This document shows positions 27,763-37,055 of a DNA stretch of 64,000 nt, one piece after another. Origin of the DNA: an uncultured Gemmata sp. (GTDB lineage Bacteria > Planctomycetota > Planctomycetia > Gemmatales > Gemmataceae); NCBI GenBank assembly GCA_937924775.1, contig CALDUT010000019.1, positions 83,903-147,902 of the forward strand, written 5' to 3'. A program made the position numbers and the translations under genes. The notes beneath the pieces are model-generated. The model did not search any database. It was not told where the DNA came from and saw only the letters and a program-made list of their open reading frames with translations. Every line of letters starts with the position of its first letter. The first letter of the stretch is position 1.

Positions 27763-28566
27763 ATGCAACGACTTAACAAATTTCTAGCCCACGCGGGTGT
27801 TGGCTCCCGCCGCTATTGCGATGAACTGATTCGCGCGGGCCGGGTGAAGGTCGATGGCGTCAAGGTCACGCAATTGGGGTTGCAGATCGACCCGGCCAGT
27901 CACCAAATCGCCGTCGACGATCACCCAGTCAAACCCGAAAAACTGGTCTACTGGGCGGTTCACAAACCGGTGGGCTATTTGTGTACCAATCACGACCCGG
28001 CAGGCCGGCCCCGGGCAATCGATTTACTCCCGCACGTGGAACAGCGGGTCTACACCGTCGGTCGACTGGATGAAGCCAGCGATGGGCTTCTCCTAATGAC
28101 CAACGACGGCGACCTCGCCCTTCAACTCACCCATCCCCGCTACGGGATTCCCAAAACCTATGAAGTCCTCGTCGCAGGACGGCCGTCCGACGACGACCTT
28201 CAGAGACTGCTCGACGGCGTGTGGCTCAGCGATGGGAAAGTCCGAGCCAAGCATGTCAAACGCTGGAAATCGCAAGGGAATAGCACTTGGCTGAGAATTG
28301 TGTTAACGGAAGGAAAAAACCGCGAAATCCGGCGTATGCTCGCCCAGCTCGGCCATAAAGTGTTGCGGCTGAAACGGACGGCCATTGGCCCCATCCAACT
28401 CGACCGGCTTCCCAAGGGCAAGGTCCGGCGTTTGAAAGAGGCGGAAATCCAACAGCTTCGAGCTTATGTCGCCAAAGCCCAGGCGAAGTTGGCCGCGGCC
28501 CGCGCCAAAGCCCGTCGGTCCACCGCCCCACCGCCCCAGTCGCACGGTTCGCTCCCCTCGTCCTGA
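27763..28566 (+). CDS. rluB: 23S rRNA pseudouridine synthase, RsuA/RluB family
   Basis: The 267-residue protein has an N-terminal S4 RNA-binding domain (RLNKFLAHAGVGSRRYCDEL) and the RsuA-type catalytic domain with the active-site Asp103 in VGRLDEASDGLLL. The NHDPAGRPRAIDLLP segment and EGKNREIRRML are family blocks. RluB modifies U2605 of 23S rRNA; RsuA, RluE and RluF are close relatives, so the target base is inferred. The C-terminal tail is Ala/Lys/Arg-rich. pyrK follows after 53 bases on the same strand. Confidence 0.9.
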   Translation: MQRLNKFLAHAGVGSRRYCDELIRAGRVKVDGVKVTQLGLQIDPASHQIAVDDHPVKPEKLVYWAVHKPVGYLCTNHDPAGRPRAIDLLPHVEQRVYTVGRLDEASDGLLLMTNDGDLALQLTHPRYGIPKTYEVLVAGRPSDDDLQRLLDGVWLSDGKVRAKHVKRWKSQGNSTWLRIVLTEGKNREIRRMLAQLGHKVLRLKRTAIGPIQLDRLPKGKVRRLKEAEIQQLRAYVAKAQAKLAAARAKARRSTAPPPQSHGSLPSS

Positions 28567-28619
28567 CTTTTCCCGCTAGGAAATCCCCGGGAAAATCTTG
28601 TAACCGCAGTAGCTTCTTT

Positions 28620-29462
28620 ATGTTCCAGCGCACAGTTCGTGTCCTAGAAAACATTTCCCTAGCTGAACGCACCTACCGCGTGCGGCTGGCTTGCCCGGAA
28701 TTGGCCGCGGCGATCCGCCCTGGGCAATTCGTCATGCTACGGCTGCCCCGGACCACCGATCCGCTCTTAGGTCGGCCGTTCGCCCTCTACGACACGGTGC
28801 TGGACAACGGCCAGCCGGTGGCGATCGACGTGGTGTATCTGGTCGTTGGCAAAATGACGGCTCACTTGGCGGATATGGGTCCGGGGGAATCGCTCGAAGT
28901 GTGGGGACCACTGGGGAAACCGTTTCTGGATGTGGGCCATCCGCCGCGGGTCACACTGGTGGCCGGCGGGATTGGTCAAACCCCCTTTCTAGCCTACGCC
29001 CGCGAACTGCTCGGCACCCGGGGCTACGGTGGGGATGCCCCCCGGGTTCGCACGCGATCGGTCGCCCTGTATTACGGCGTGCGGACAGCCCGATTCGCCG
29101 CCGGCATCGACGACTTCCGCGCCGCGGGTGTGGAAGTCCATCTGGCCAGCGACGATGGGAGTTTGGGAAGCCCTGGCTATGTCACACAACTCTTAGAATC
29201 GCATGGAAAAACCGGGCCATTGGTCGGTTGTGGCCCAGAACCGATGCTTCAAGCCTTGGCGAAATTGGCCGCGCGCTGGGGCGTTCCGTGTCAAGTTTCC
29301 CTGGAAACCCCCATGGCCTGCGGAATTGGGATTTGTTTCAGTTGTGTCACCAAGGTGCGAACCGGCGAAGGTTGGGACTACAAACGTGTCTGTGTCGATG
29401 GGCCGTGTTTCGATGCGCAGGAATGGATGTTTGACGAGCCTCAGCCCGCTGGGCATGTGTAG
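28620..29462 (+). CDS. pyrK: Dihydroorotate dehydrogenase electron-transfer subunit
   Basis: PyrK passes electrons from class 1B dihydroorotate dehydrogenase to NAD through FAD and a [2Fe-2S] cluster. The 280-residue protein has a ferredoxin-reductase-like FAD domain (PGQFVMLRLP, LLGRPFALYD), a NAD-binding domain (VAGGIGQTPFLAYA, VGCGPEPMLQAL) and the cluster cysteines 234, 239, 242 and 258 in CGIGICFSC and KRVCVDGPC. The partner PyrD is not adjacent. Related sulfide dehydrogenase subunits look similar, but the cluster pattern and length favour PyrK. Confidence 0.9.
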   Translation: MFQRTVRVLENISLAERTYRVRLACPELAAAIRPGQFVMLRLPRTTDPLLGRPFALYDTVLDNGQPVAIDVVYLVVGKMTAHLADMGPGESLEVWGPLGKPFLDVGHPPRVTLVAGGIGQTPFLAYARELLGTRGYGGDAPRVRTRSVALYYGVRTARFAAGIDDFRAAGVEVHLASDDGSLGSPGYVTQLLESHGKTGPLVGCGPEPMLQALAKLAARWGVPCQVSLETPMACGIGICFSCVTKVRTGEGWDYKRVCVDGPCFDAQEWMFDEPQPAGHV

Positions 29463-29563
29463 GGTTTTTGAACACTCCTGACAAATTGTCCATTTTTCAA
29501 ACAGCCTGTCCGATCGGAGGGTTTGTCGACAATCCCCAATAGCTAGACTGTAGAAGAGGATAC

Positions 29564-29592
29564 ACGCCCGGTCACATCCGTGTGCCGGGCGT
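29564..29592. repeat. Intergenic inverted repeat
   Basis: ACGCCCGG/CCGGGCGT (29564-29571 with 29585-29592) forms an 8-bp stem in the gap between the converging pyrK and TPR genes. There is no T-run on either strand; it may still help end transcription. Confidence 0.4.
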
Positions 29593-29734
29593 ACAGGCGG
29601 CTGGCAGCATCCGGTGCTTGCCGCAAGAGATATCTCGACTTATCCGCCACAAGCCCCGTCCACACGCGGCGGTTGTGGGGACCGCTGGAGTGTGCCACGA
29701 AAAGCTGTGTTAACGGATAGTCATCATCATTTCC

Positions 29735-30550
29735 TCAGCGATCAGCCTTGCGGTATCTCAGGCGTGCGAAATGCGGTCGAGGATACGAAGCTGCGTCGCG
29801 TCGCCAGCCACTGTCTGGCTGAGGGGGGATTGTTCCCACCACGTGTAATAACGGAACGATTGTTCGCACGCCCTCCGTGGCGAAACGCGCGTCCTGCGCC
29901 ATCCGCTGGGTCTTGTTGGGGTGTCGGAAGCCCCGGCCCGAACGCTGTGCCGAGCGGGCCCCCTCAAACTTCACCCATTCCCACAAAGCGACCAATTCTG
30001 CGTTACCAGAGGCGAGAAACCGGGCTTTCGTCACAATTCGCCGAGCTTGCCCCACTTGCCCGATTTCCAGGAGTCCGGACACAACCACCCGAATCACCGC
30101 GAGGTCGTTCTCCGCTTGCCGAGCGGCCGCCAGCATATCGCGAATACCGCGGCGGACCTGACCACAACGAGCCGCGGCTCGCCCGTAAGCCGCCCGATAG
30201 ATGGGGTTGGCCGGTTCATGCTTCAGGGCGTGGCGAAAGGCTATCGCCGCTCGGCGGTCACAGCCGTCGGGATCCTCCTCCCACGCCCGGCCTATCGCGT
30301 AATAGGCCTCCGCGGAATCGCCCGCGCGGTGCAAAACCGCTTTCCAATGCCGCCGGGCCACCGGATACTGTCCCAGCTCCAGGGCTAATTGACCGGCCAG
30401 CCGCTGCGCCTTGGCGGTCAGAGTTTCGGGCACATCGGGCCGTGCCAATAGCCGCATCACGTGTCGGAGAGCTGTTCGGTATTGTTTCCGAACCACCAAC
30501 GACTGAATCACATCCCAAGTCGTTTCCACTAAGCTGAGCGTCCTGCTCAT
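29735..30550 (-). CDS. TPR-repeat protein
   Basis: ATG 30550 is chosen because GGAGG lies 9 bases upstream; earlier in-frame starts lack one. The 271-residue product has no signal peptide. Residues 20-180 form helical pairs of the TPR kind (YPVARRHWKAVLHRAGDSAEAY, AAIAFRHALKHEPANPIYRAAYG, LLEIGQVGQARRIVTKARF). The last 80 residues are rich in Arg and Gln and look disordered. Its promoter region faces the ExeA-like ATPase gene, a divergent arrangement that may reflect shared control. No specific function can be given. Confidence 0.65.
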   Translation of the reverse strand: MSRTLSLVETTWDVIQSLVVRKQYRTALRHVMRLLARPDVPETLTAKAQRLAGQLALELGQYPVARRHWKAVLHRAGDSAEAYYAIGRAWEEDPDGCDRRAAIAFRHALKHEPANPIYRAAYGRAAARCGQVRRGIRDMLAAARQAENDLAVIRVVVSGLLEIGQVGQARRIVTKARFLASGNAELVALWEWVKFEGARSAQRSGRGFRHPNKTQRMAQDARFATEGVRTIVPLLHVVGTIPPQPDSGWRRDAASYPRPHFARLRYRKADR

Positions 30551-30796
30551 GGTATCTGCCTCCGGCAGAGTCCGGCGGTCCAACATACCGCCGGTGGAGG
30601 GAAGATATACCGGTTGGGGGAGCCGGTGCAAGTACGAAATTGCATGCCATTTCCAGAAAAATTTTCCCGGAAAAATTCAAGCGCAGCCCTTGACAACGAA
30701 GGCCGGGGATGAGTTCAAGTCGTAGCGGACCATCCGCCGATTAGGCACCTCACAGAGCCAGTTTTACACACCCCTGACACGGGCGGAGAATTGGTC

Positions 30797-31747
30797 GTGG
30801 ATTGGTCACGTTTCGGCCTCGACCGCGTTCCTTTCCGACCGGCGGTTGATACCGGCAGCTATTTCCCAGCCCCAGCGCACGAAGCGGCTCTGGCATGTAT
30901 CGCCGCCGCGTTTTCACGCCGGGAACCGATAGTATTGCTGGATGGCCCCACCGGGGTGGGCAAATCCTTGGTGGCCCGCAAGTGGTTGGAGGATTTGCTG
31001 CCAGATGTCCCGCGGATCGTCATTCCCAACGCGCAGGCCGAACGACCGGCTGACCTGCTGCAAGCCATCCTCTTCGACCTGGGCCAAGCCTACCTCGGGC
31101 TGAGCGAACAAGAACTGCGGCTGGCGGTAATGGCGCATTTGCTGGAAGTCGCCAAACGCGGATTCCCCACCGTGTTGGTTATTGACGAAGCCCAGAACTT
31201 GAGTTCCGCCGCTTTAGAAGAGGTGCGGCTCCTGAGCAACCTCGAAACACGGGAGGGTACCGCGGTTGTGACGCTGCTCATCGCCCAACCGGGTTTACGG
31301 GCCATCTTGGCCCGTCCGACCGCGCGGCTGTGTGCCGATCGCATCGCCAGCCGCATCTCCGTGGAACCACTGACACCCGATGAGTCGGCTGCATACATTC
31401 GCCATCACATCTCGGCGGCGGGCGGCGATGCCGGGCAATGGTTCATAGAGGAAGCCGTTTCGCTCCTGGCTGCGGCCTGTGGCGGCATTCCTCGGCTGTT
31501 GAACCGCGTAGCCGCGGTGGCTTGTGAATTGGGTGTTCAGACCAATGCCTTGCCGGTCGATGCCGAAGCGGTGGTGGAGGCTCTGACGCAACTGGGTATC
31601 CCATTACCCGCGGAGCAATCGGAGGAGAACCCGGCCGATGTCGTGACCTTACCCCCTCCGGCCTCAACAACCGCCTCGTTCTCATCCCTCGCCCCCAAGC
31701 AGCCCTCACGCAAACGAAAAGCCAAACGAGACCGACGCGCGGCCTAG
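30797..31747 (+). CDS. ExeA-like AAA+ ATPase
   Basis: GTG 30797 is 8 bases after GGAG; a TTG two codons earlier is less likely. The 316-residue protein opens FGLDRVPFRPAVDTGSYFP, the typical start of ExeA/general-secretion-type ATPases. It has Walker A GPTGVGKS (residues 50-57), Walker B TVLVIDEAQNL, a sensor segment (VTLLIAQPGL) and the ACGGIPRLLNRVA block. The C-terminal 50 residues are Pro/Ser/Lys-rich. Such ATPases often sit beside polysaccharide-export tyrosine kinases, as here with the gene 59 bases downstream, suggesting a shared role in exopolysaccharide or secretion control. Confidence 0.85.
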   Translation: MDWSRFGLDRVPFRPAVDTGSYFPAPAHEAALACIAAAFSRREPIVLLDGPTGVGKSLVARKWLEDLLPDVPRIVIPNAQAERPADLLQAILFDLGQAYLGLSEQELRLAVMAHLLEVAKRGFPTVLVIDEAQNLSSAALEEVRLLSNLETREGTAVVTLLIAQPGLRAILARPTARLCADRIASRISVEPLTPDESAAYIRHHISAAGGDAGQWFIEEAVSLLAAACGGIPRLLNRVAAVACELGVQTNALPVDAEAVVEALTQLGIPLPAEQSEENPADVVTLPPPASTTASFSSLAPKQPSRKRKAKRDRRAA

Positions 31748-31806
31748 CACACCCAAGCACAAGACACGCAACGACACACTTACTCCCCGGGACTGCGGAC
31801 AACACC

Positions 31807-32763
31807 ATGAGCCGAATGTACAGTGCAATGACCGGTACCGATAGCGGGCGGGCAGTACTCAGAACCCCCGCAGAACCGGATGTCTTTGTTGCTGCGGAAG
31901 AGGCTCCGTTTATTGAAATCGGCGGCCCGACGGGCCCTGTGCTGTCTGCCACGCTGGCTGCGGCGGAAGGAAAGCGGCTTTCGGAGCCCAGTCGGACATT
32001 TCCACGCATCGTCACGCCGCCGCCGGCAAGCCACGTTGTGGCCCACGAGCCGACCGCTTCTTCCGGGCTGCATGTTGAGTTTCACGACATTGTACCGCAA
32101 CTACCTCGCACCACCGAAGGATTGCATCCGGAATTGGTTGCGTATCACTTCCCGGAGCACCCGGTCAGCGGAGAATACCGCCAGTTGCGGGACGCTGTGA
32201 AGCGGCAACTGCCCGAGGCCGCTTCACGCGTTCTGATGTTCACAGCCGCAACGACGGCCGCCGGAACGACCACGGTCGTGCTGAATTTGGCCATCACACT
32301 GGCCCGGGAAGGGCAACGCGTATTGGTTGTGGATAGCAATTGGCACGACCCCGCCGTCGCGGTGAAACTCGGGATTCGGGCCGCGCCCGGTTTGGCCGAA
32401 GTCCTCCGCGGGCAACTGCCTCTGCCATGGGTCTTGCAACCAACCGCTGTTCCCACGCTACAGGCTTTGGCGGCAGGATCGGTGGCCGAAGCCGACGAAA
32501 TCCAGCAAGGGGAATTACTCCTCCGCGACTTCGCCAAGCTGCTCACGCAATTGCGGCAGTGGTTCGATTGGCTCCTGATCGATGCCGGGGTATGGGGGGT
32601 GAACCCGGATCGCGACGCCACTTGCCAGTGTGCGGATGCCGTTTATCTGGTCACCCGAGCCGATCAGTCCCACCGCCCGGAATTCACCGGCTTGCAAGCC
32701 TGGGTGAAACAACTGGGAGGCGCTCTGCGAGGCTATGTAACAACGCACACCGCGAGCACCTGA
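31807..32763 (+). CDS. CpsD/ParA-like ATPase homologue with degenerate P-loop
   Basis: The 318-residue protein has a disordered N-terminal 115 residues, then a domain resembling bacterial tyrosine kinases of the CpsD/Wzc type: YRQLRDAVKRQL, a strand RVLMFTAATTAAGTTTVVLN, RVLVVDSNWHDPAVAVKLG (Walker A'-like), AAPGLAEVLRG and FDWLLIDAG. The P-loop reads AATTAAGTTT where the family has PGxGKS/T, so the essential Lys is replaced by Thr154. No C-terminal Tyr cluster is present. It is probably catalytically weak or dead and may act as a partner of the upstream ATPase. Ribosome site weak. Confidence 0.7.
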   Translation: MSRMYSAMTGTDSGRAVLRTPAEPDVFVAAEEAPFIEIGGPTGPVLSATLAAAEGKRLSEPSRTFPRIVTPPPASHVVAHEPTASSGLHVEFHDIVPQLPRTTEGLHPELVAYHFPEHPVSGEYRQLRDAVKRQLPEAASRVLMFTAATTAAGTTTVVLNLAITLAREGQRVLVVDSNWHDPAVAVKLGIRAAPGLAEVLRGQLPLPWVLQPTAVPTLQALAAGSVAEADEIQQGELLLRDFAKLLTQLRQWFDWLLIDAGVWGVNPDRDATCQCADAVYLVTRADQSHRPEFTGLQAWVKQLGGALRGYVTTHTAST

Positions 32764-32836
32764 ATAGTCAACGCACCTTATGGGTGAGTAATTCAGGGAA
32801 GTCTTGTGTGGGCGTGGCCATCGTGGGTTGGCGAAC

Positions 32837-33742
32837 TCATGAGAAGCCGAACAACTTGCCCGCCGTCCCGCCGAAGATTTTGGCCCGTTCGCTTGCGGTC
32901 AGGTGAGAGAGCAACCCGGCGACACGTTCGCGCTCGGCCCGATAGCTCTTGCCAGTCGCCGTTGCCGAAAAGCCACCGCCGTACATCAGGCGATCCGCCC
33001 CGAAGGCTTCGGTCAGTTGTTTGACGACCGCCTGCGGATCGCGATGCGGATATTGGCGTTTGTCGGGCACACTCGATAATTTCATCACCACATTCGCGTA
33101 CTTGGCCCAACCGAGGACCACCGCGTATTCCTTCGCTGTGCCCTGAAACGGGCGGCCCAAGTGATCGACCAAAACGCGTGTATCCTTGAATTCCTGGATC
33201 AACGGTTCAAATCCTTTGGCATAGCGCGGTTCGAAGTGCAGTTGTACTGCCAGCCCCAGTTCGCTGAGTTGTTTCCACAATTCCCGCAACTCGGGTTGGC
33301 CAAACGGGGGCAGTCGATCAGGATTGTAGGCGTGAATACGCCCCGCCACCAGCGGCACGGCCTTCGCCAAGGCTTTCATCTTCGCGGCATTCCCTTCTCG
33401 CCCCGCAAAAAACAGGCAGGTTCCCTGGAGTTTGCCTTTTCCAATCGCCAAACAATGCGCAAGGTACCGATGATCGTCCTGATAAGGTTCGGGATGAACG
33501 ACAATCGCATAGTCCACTCCGGCATCGGCCATGCACTTCAACAGATGTTCGGGAGTCGCCGCCTCCGCGGGCTGATACGGGGCATCGGGATGGTAGGGAA
33601 ATTGGGGATCCTTTGTACCGGCAAAGCAGTGGAGATGCGTATCGATCACCGGTGCGCGTGGTTCCGCACAATGGGCATGGGCCACAAGGGGTGTTATAGC
33701 AGCAGCAGAGAGGAATTCGCGGCGCGTGGATGGCATCCCCAA
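32837..33742 (-). CDS. Tat-exported amidohydrolase-2 family protein
   Basis: The 301-residue product has a Tat signal (STRREFLSAAAITPLV). A TIM-barrel metal-dependent hydrolase follows: VIDTHLHCF supplies the HxH metal ligands (His36, His38), AVQLHFEPRY and VLVDHLGRPF give later strands. The usual C-terminal GSDxP metal ligand is replaced by LMYGGGFSATA, so the expected Asp is missing. The family covers decarboxylases and lactonases. Activity may be altered. The gene ends convergently with the ATPase pair at 31-32.8 kb. Confidence 0.8.
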   Translation of the reverse strand: MGMPSTRREFLSAAAITPLVAHAHCAEPRAPVIDTHLHCFAGTKDPQFPYHPDAPYQPAEAATPEHLLKCMADAGVDYAIVVHPEPYQDDHRYLAHCLAIGKGKLQGTCLFFAGREGNAAKMKALAKAVPLVAGRIHAYNPDRLPPFGQPELRELWKQLSELGLAVQLHFEPRYAKGFEPLIQEFKDTRVLVDHLGRPFQGTAKEYAVVLGWAKYANVVMKLSSVPDKRQYPHRDPQAVVKQLTEAFGADRLMYGGGFSATATGKSYRAERERVAGLLSHLTASERAKIFGGTAGKLFGFS

Positions 33743-33867
33743 GTCTCCCCAGAATCGCTAGCGTCAATACCGCGGCTGTTCGGCTACCGGAGGCTACACC
33801 CTTTTTTCGCCCACAGGATAGGCACGATAGGTCCAGCGTCCATGCCGCGTCATTCGGCCACCAGAAA

Positions 33868-36360
33868 CTACTTCCGTTGCAAAAGGAGCGGAAGTTGGGG
33901 CAGCGTACTGCCGGCCGCTGGTGTGAGCACAACGCCTGCCGCCGGCTCGGAGCCAGTCGGCTTGACGAGCCGCGGAGGGTGGCGTAGCCGGTCGAAGCGG
34001 AACGTGTTGGAACTCCCGTGATCCCATACCAACTGAAGTTCCTGCGGCCCGGCTCGCACCGGGATTTCCACCCGCAGTTCATCTTCCGCATAATACTTGA
34101 GTGCCCCGGGGCCTTCCAATGTCAGTTGATAGACAACCATTTTTCCGCGTACTTGCCCTTTGCCGGGAACGAACCTGGCCTGTTGTTGCTGCTGCCCGCG
34201 TATGATTGTGAGTGTCAGCGGTCCGGCCACTTCAATGCGGTCCAGCCCCACCGTGAGGTTGATAGGCAAAGCCAATTCCCAGCCGCGAACATTCAGTTCA
34301 AATGCTGTGGCGTCCAAATCGTGCAAGAAACGGGCCAGCTCGACGATGGGATCGGGCGGCGGGGGATCGTCCTTGCGTTCTCGCTGCAACCGGGCCACCA
34401 GGTGCAGCAACCGGCCCCAATCGCGAAACGCCGGCTCCGCCAGTGAAGTGGCGAGGGTTTTCCAGTTCTCCTTGGTATCTGGCCCTGTGATCAATTTTTG
34501 TACATGTTGAACTCCGGTGTCGAAGGAGTGCTGGAGCCGTTCTTTGAGAATGGCGGTGGTGGGGGGATAAAAGTGGTGCAGTTCCCAATCGCCGTATTCC
34601 GGGGCTTGGGCGGGGTAGTTTTGGACCAAGGCTGTCCAACGGGCCCCTGGGAGTGTCGTGGAATCCGCCGCGGCGGGCTCGGGCAACACCAGCACCGCCG
34701 GGGGGCGGTCCGGCCCGCTGGTCAAACCCAGGGCGTCCGCCAGATCGCGGAGATGGAGCAGGCGTTGCCGGGTATGCGCCATAGTTTCGCGAGCGCGGGT
34801 CACACCGTCGAAGTAGAGCAGGTCGCGGTAGGTGACTGGTTCGCCCCGGGGTTGTGGCAGTCGCAGTGAACCGGGGATGGGATCGTCCAGTGGAAACGGC
34901 GGTTGGGTGGTCTTGGTCAAAAGAGCCTCGAGTTCGGCCAGCCAAACGGCATCAAAACTGCGGGTCAGCAGATGACCGGTAAGTTCCCGATCCCAGGCGG
35001 TGTATTTTTCCACAAACACCGGCTCGGCCGCCATGATCGCCGCGGCATCGGCCAGCCATTTATTGCGAAGTTCCGCCGCCGCCGTGGCTTCCCACGAGTA
35101 GTGAGCCGGCAAGGCCAATTCGGTCTGGATCGTCTGTACGATCTGTTTGAGTTGGGGGTCGATGTTGCGGGCCGACGCGGGCGACGCGGCCTGGGCGAGC
35201 TTCCGCCGATACTCTTGGTAGTCTTCAATCTCTTGCAAGCGGCTGTGAACAAACTCGCGTAATTCGCTCTCCAGGGCCGGAAAACCGACATCACTGGCGA
35301 ACGCTAAAAGGATTTTCTTGTTGCGTTCGATCTGTCCGTTGGCCAAACGCATGGCCGCCGGCGGTTCCTGCCTCTGATATTGGCGAACTTTTTCCGCCAA
35401 AGCCAGGGCTGTTTGTTCGGGAGGGAAGAAGGTGACAATCCCGAGCGTCGTCAGCAGGAGAAGGACCAGACTGATCGCCGCGCGAACTGTCCACTTCAGG
35501 CGGCGAGCCGATTCCCCAGCCCGCAGGCAATGGGCTTTGGCTTCCGCAAAACATTCCCGAAACAGCTCCGCGACGCCATAGGGCTGATTCTGCGGTAGCA
35601 AACGCCCCCGCAGCGGCGGTTGCCGCACCGCCACGGCTTTCACGGTCAAATCAACACTACCAAACGCCAGAAAAGGGGACGGCATTTCCTCGGTGGTGGC
35701 GGCATCGTGGAGAAACGCGGCGAAGGCCGCCCACGCGGCTTCGCATCGGGCGGCCACCCGCTGTTCCCACTCTTTTCGCGTGTCGTTGGGCCGCGCCAGT
35801 CGATCGCATTGGGTCAGAACGAGAAAAATGGGGAACCCACCGACTTCGCGGGCATCGATTTTGGCACGGGCCACCACCTGGAGGAACTGGTTGAACTCGT
35901 GAAAGGCTTCCTGCAACTCGTCTTCGGTGGAGGAAGCATCAATCAGAAGCATGATGGCATCGGCTTCGACCACCGCACGGGCCAGGGGGCTGTTGGCGTA
36001 GCGTTGCGTGATGGGTTCGGGGTGTTCTAACAGTTCTTCGGCGGCTCGACCGTCGCAATCGTGAAGAATGATCGTCAGGGGTTCGCCGACGGGTTGCGTT
36101 CCGGACCGCCAGGGCCGCAAGTGTATGGTATAGCTGACCAATTCCCGGGCAGGGGCCGTGATTTTTTGATCGCTATAAACCGCATCGCGAATGCGCGGCA
36201 GATCCACCGAGGAGCTGACCAACTCCGCCTGGAGCGTTTCCCCTTGGGTTTCCCCCGCTTGCAGCAGGGCGCCGATAAGGGCCGATTTGCCTGCGCCGCG
36301 GTGGCCAAACAGCAACACCCGCGGTACCGACGGCTCTGATTGCGGTTGCGGCGACGACAT
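33868..36360 (-). CDS. Membrane-anchored GTPase of a Tol-like operon
   Basis: The 830-residue protein begins with a Ras-like GTPase domain: G1 GHRGAGKS (residues 19-26), a G3-type DCDG (101-104), a hydrophobic strand AIMLLIDAS, and a G4-like TQCD (183-186, where NKxD is usual). A single transmembrane helix lies at about 292-311 (AAISLVLLLLTTLGIVTFF). The remaining 510 residues are helical up to about 690 and beta-rich after that, ending in a Pro-rich tail; they probably face the periplasm. The plan recalls TssM/IcmF but is shorter. It is the last gene of a tight run, 13 bases after a two-TM ExbD-like gene, so it may use or gate the proton channel. Function unknown. Confidence 0.7.
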   Translation of the reverse strand: MSSPQPQSEPSVPRVLLFGHRGAGKSALIGALLQAGETQGETLQAELVSSSVDLPRIRDAVYSDQKITAPARELVSYTIHLRPWRSGTQPVGEPLTIILHDCDGRAAEELLEHPEPITQRYANSPLARAVVEADAIMLLIDASSTEDELQEAFHEFNQFLQVVARAKIDAREVGGFPIFLVLTQCDRLARPNDTRKEWEQRVAARCEAAWAAFAAFLHDAATTEEMPSPFLAFGSVDLTVKAVAVRQPPLRGRLLPQNQPYGVAELFRECFAEAKAHCLRAGESARRLKWTVRAAISLVLLLLTTLGIVTFFPPEQTALALAEKVRQYQRQEPPAAMRLANGQIERNKKILLAFASDVGFPALESELREFVHSRLQEIEDYQEYRRKLAQAASPASARNIDPQLKQIVQTIQTELALPAHYSWEATAAAELRNKWLADAAAIMAAEPVFVEKYTAWDRELTGHLLTRSFDAVWLAELEALLTKTTQPPFPLDDPIPGSLRLPQPRGEPVTYRDLLYFDGVTRARETMAHTRQRLLHLRDLADALGLTSGPDRPPAVLVLPEPAAADSTTLPGARWTALVQNYPAQAPEYGDWELHHFYPPTTAILKERLQHSFDTGVQHVQKLITGPDTKENWKTLATSLAEPAFRDWGRLLHLVARLQRERKDDPPPPDPIVELARFLHDLDATAFELNVRGWELALPINLTVGLDRIEVAGPLTLTIIRGQQQQQARFVPGKGQVRGKMVVYQLTLEGPGALKYYAEDELRVEIPVRAGPQELQLVWDHGSSNTFRFDRLRHPPRLVKPTGSEPAAGVVLTPAAGSTLPQLPLLLQRK

Positions 36361-36373
36361 AAGTCATTAAATT

Positions 36374-37045
36374 TCAACGGTTTGCGGCGATGGTAACATC
36401 GATTTTCGCCTCTTGGGCCCACCGGGTCAGTTGCGAGATACTGTAATGCGGCGGATCAAGCGCCGGCGCATTCTGGGGCCGAAAGTGAATCGCAATCCCA
36501 AGGCTCCGCTTCTCGTCGGCCTGGCGTGTGCGAATGGCCTCCTTCAGTTCGCCGAAGCTTTTGCGGTCCGGATTGTCGTCGATCAAGTAGAATTTCTCGT
36601 CGCCGGGCACGTCGCTGCCCCCCAGAATGGTCACGCGTATCAGTACCTCTCCTGGTTTCTGGTGAGTGACCAGTTCTGGTTTGGGCGGGGAAAGCTCGTC
36701 TTTCTTCTCGGGTGTCGACGGCGTTTGGGTGCTGTCGTCGGGGGCCGTGGTGCCGGTGCCCTCTGCAGGTCCGCCGCCTCCGAAAAGCCCGCTGCCCCCT
36801 TCACCAAACACAAAGAGTGCCACTAGAATCGCTATGGTTACACCCGCGAGAATGGCGCAGGCTGACTTGAGCTGGTCGGGAGCTTTGTGAGCCAGCACCC
36901 ACCGGTTCACAGCCCACGCCAACGCATAACCGAACAGATAGCCCAGGAGAAATCCCCCCCCTACCGCCAGGCACTTGAACACCACCATGACGACCCGGTT
37001 TTCCAACCCAGTGGTCATGCCATCAGCCCACAGTGGCTCGATCAT
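36374..37045 (-). CDS. Two-TM protein with ExbD/TolR-like C-terminal domain
   Basis: The 223-residue product has two predicted membrane helices (about residues 20-48 and 60-81; LAVGGGFLLGYLFGYALAW and ILAGVTIAILVALFVFG), a Gly/Thr/Pro-rich linker to residue 125, and a C-terminal domain of about 95 residues. That domain (VLIRVTILGG, FYLIDDNPD, FGELKEAIRT, IAIHFRPQNAP, LTRWAQEAKIDVTIA) follows the strand-helix order of TolR/ExbD periplasmic domains. It differs from them in having two helices and no membrane Asp in the first. It is 10 bases from the ExbD-like gene before it and 13 from the GTPase after it. Confidence 0.55.
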   Translation of the reverse strand: MIEPLWADGMTTGLENRVVMVVFKCLAVGGGFLLGYLFGYALAWAVNRWVLAHKAPDQLKSACAILAGVTIAILVALFVFGEGGSGLFGGGGPAEGTGTTAPDDSTQTPSTPEKKDELSPPKPELVTHQKPGEVLIRVTILGGSDVPGDEKFYLIDDNPDRKSFGELKEAIRTRQADEKRSLGIAIHFRPQNAPALDPPHYSISQLTRWAQEAKIDVTIAANR

Positions 37046-37055
37046 ACAGCCCCCC

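Noticed and set aside
29614..30537. 307-codon plus-strand open frame opposite the TPR gene
   Set aside because: Pro/Arg-rich shadow frame; the minus-strand TPR protein has helical repeat periodicity and a good ribosome site.
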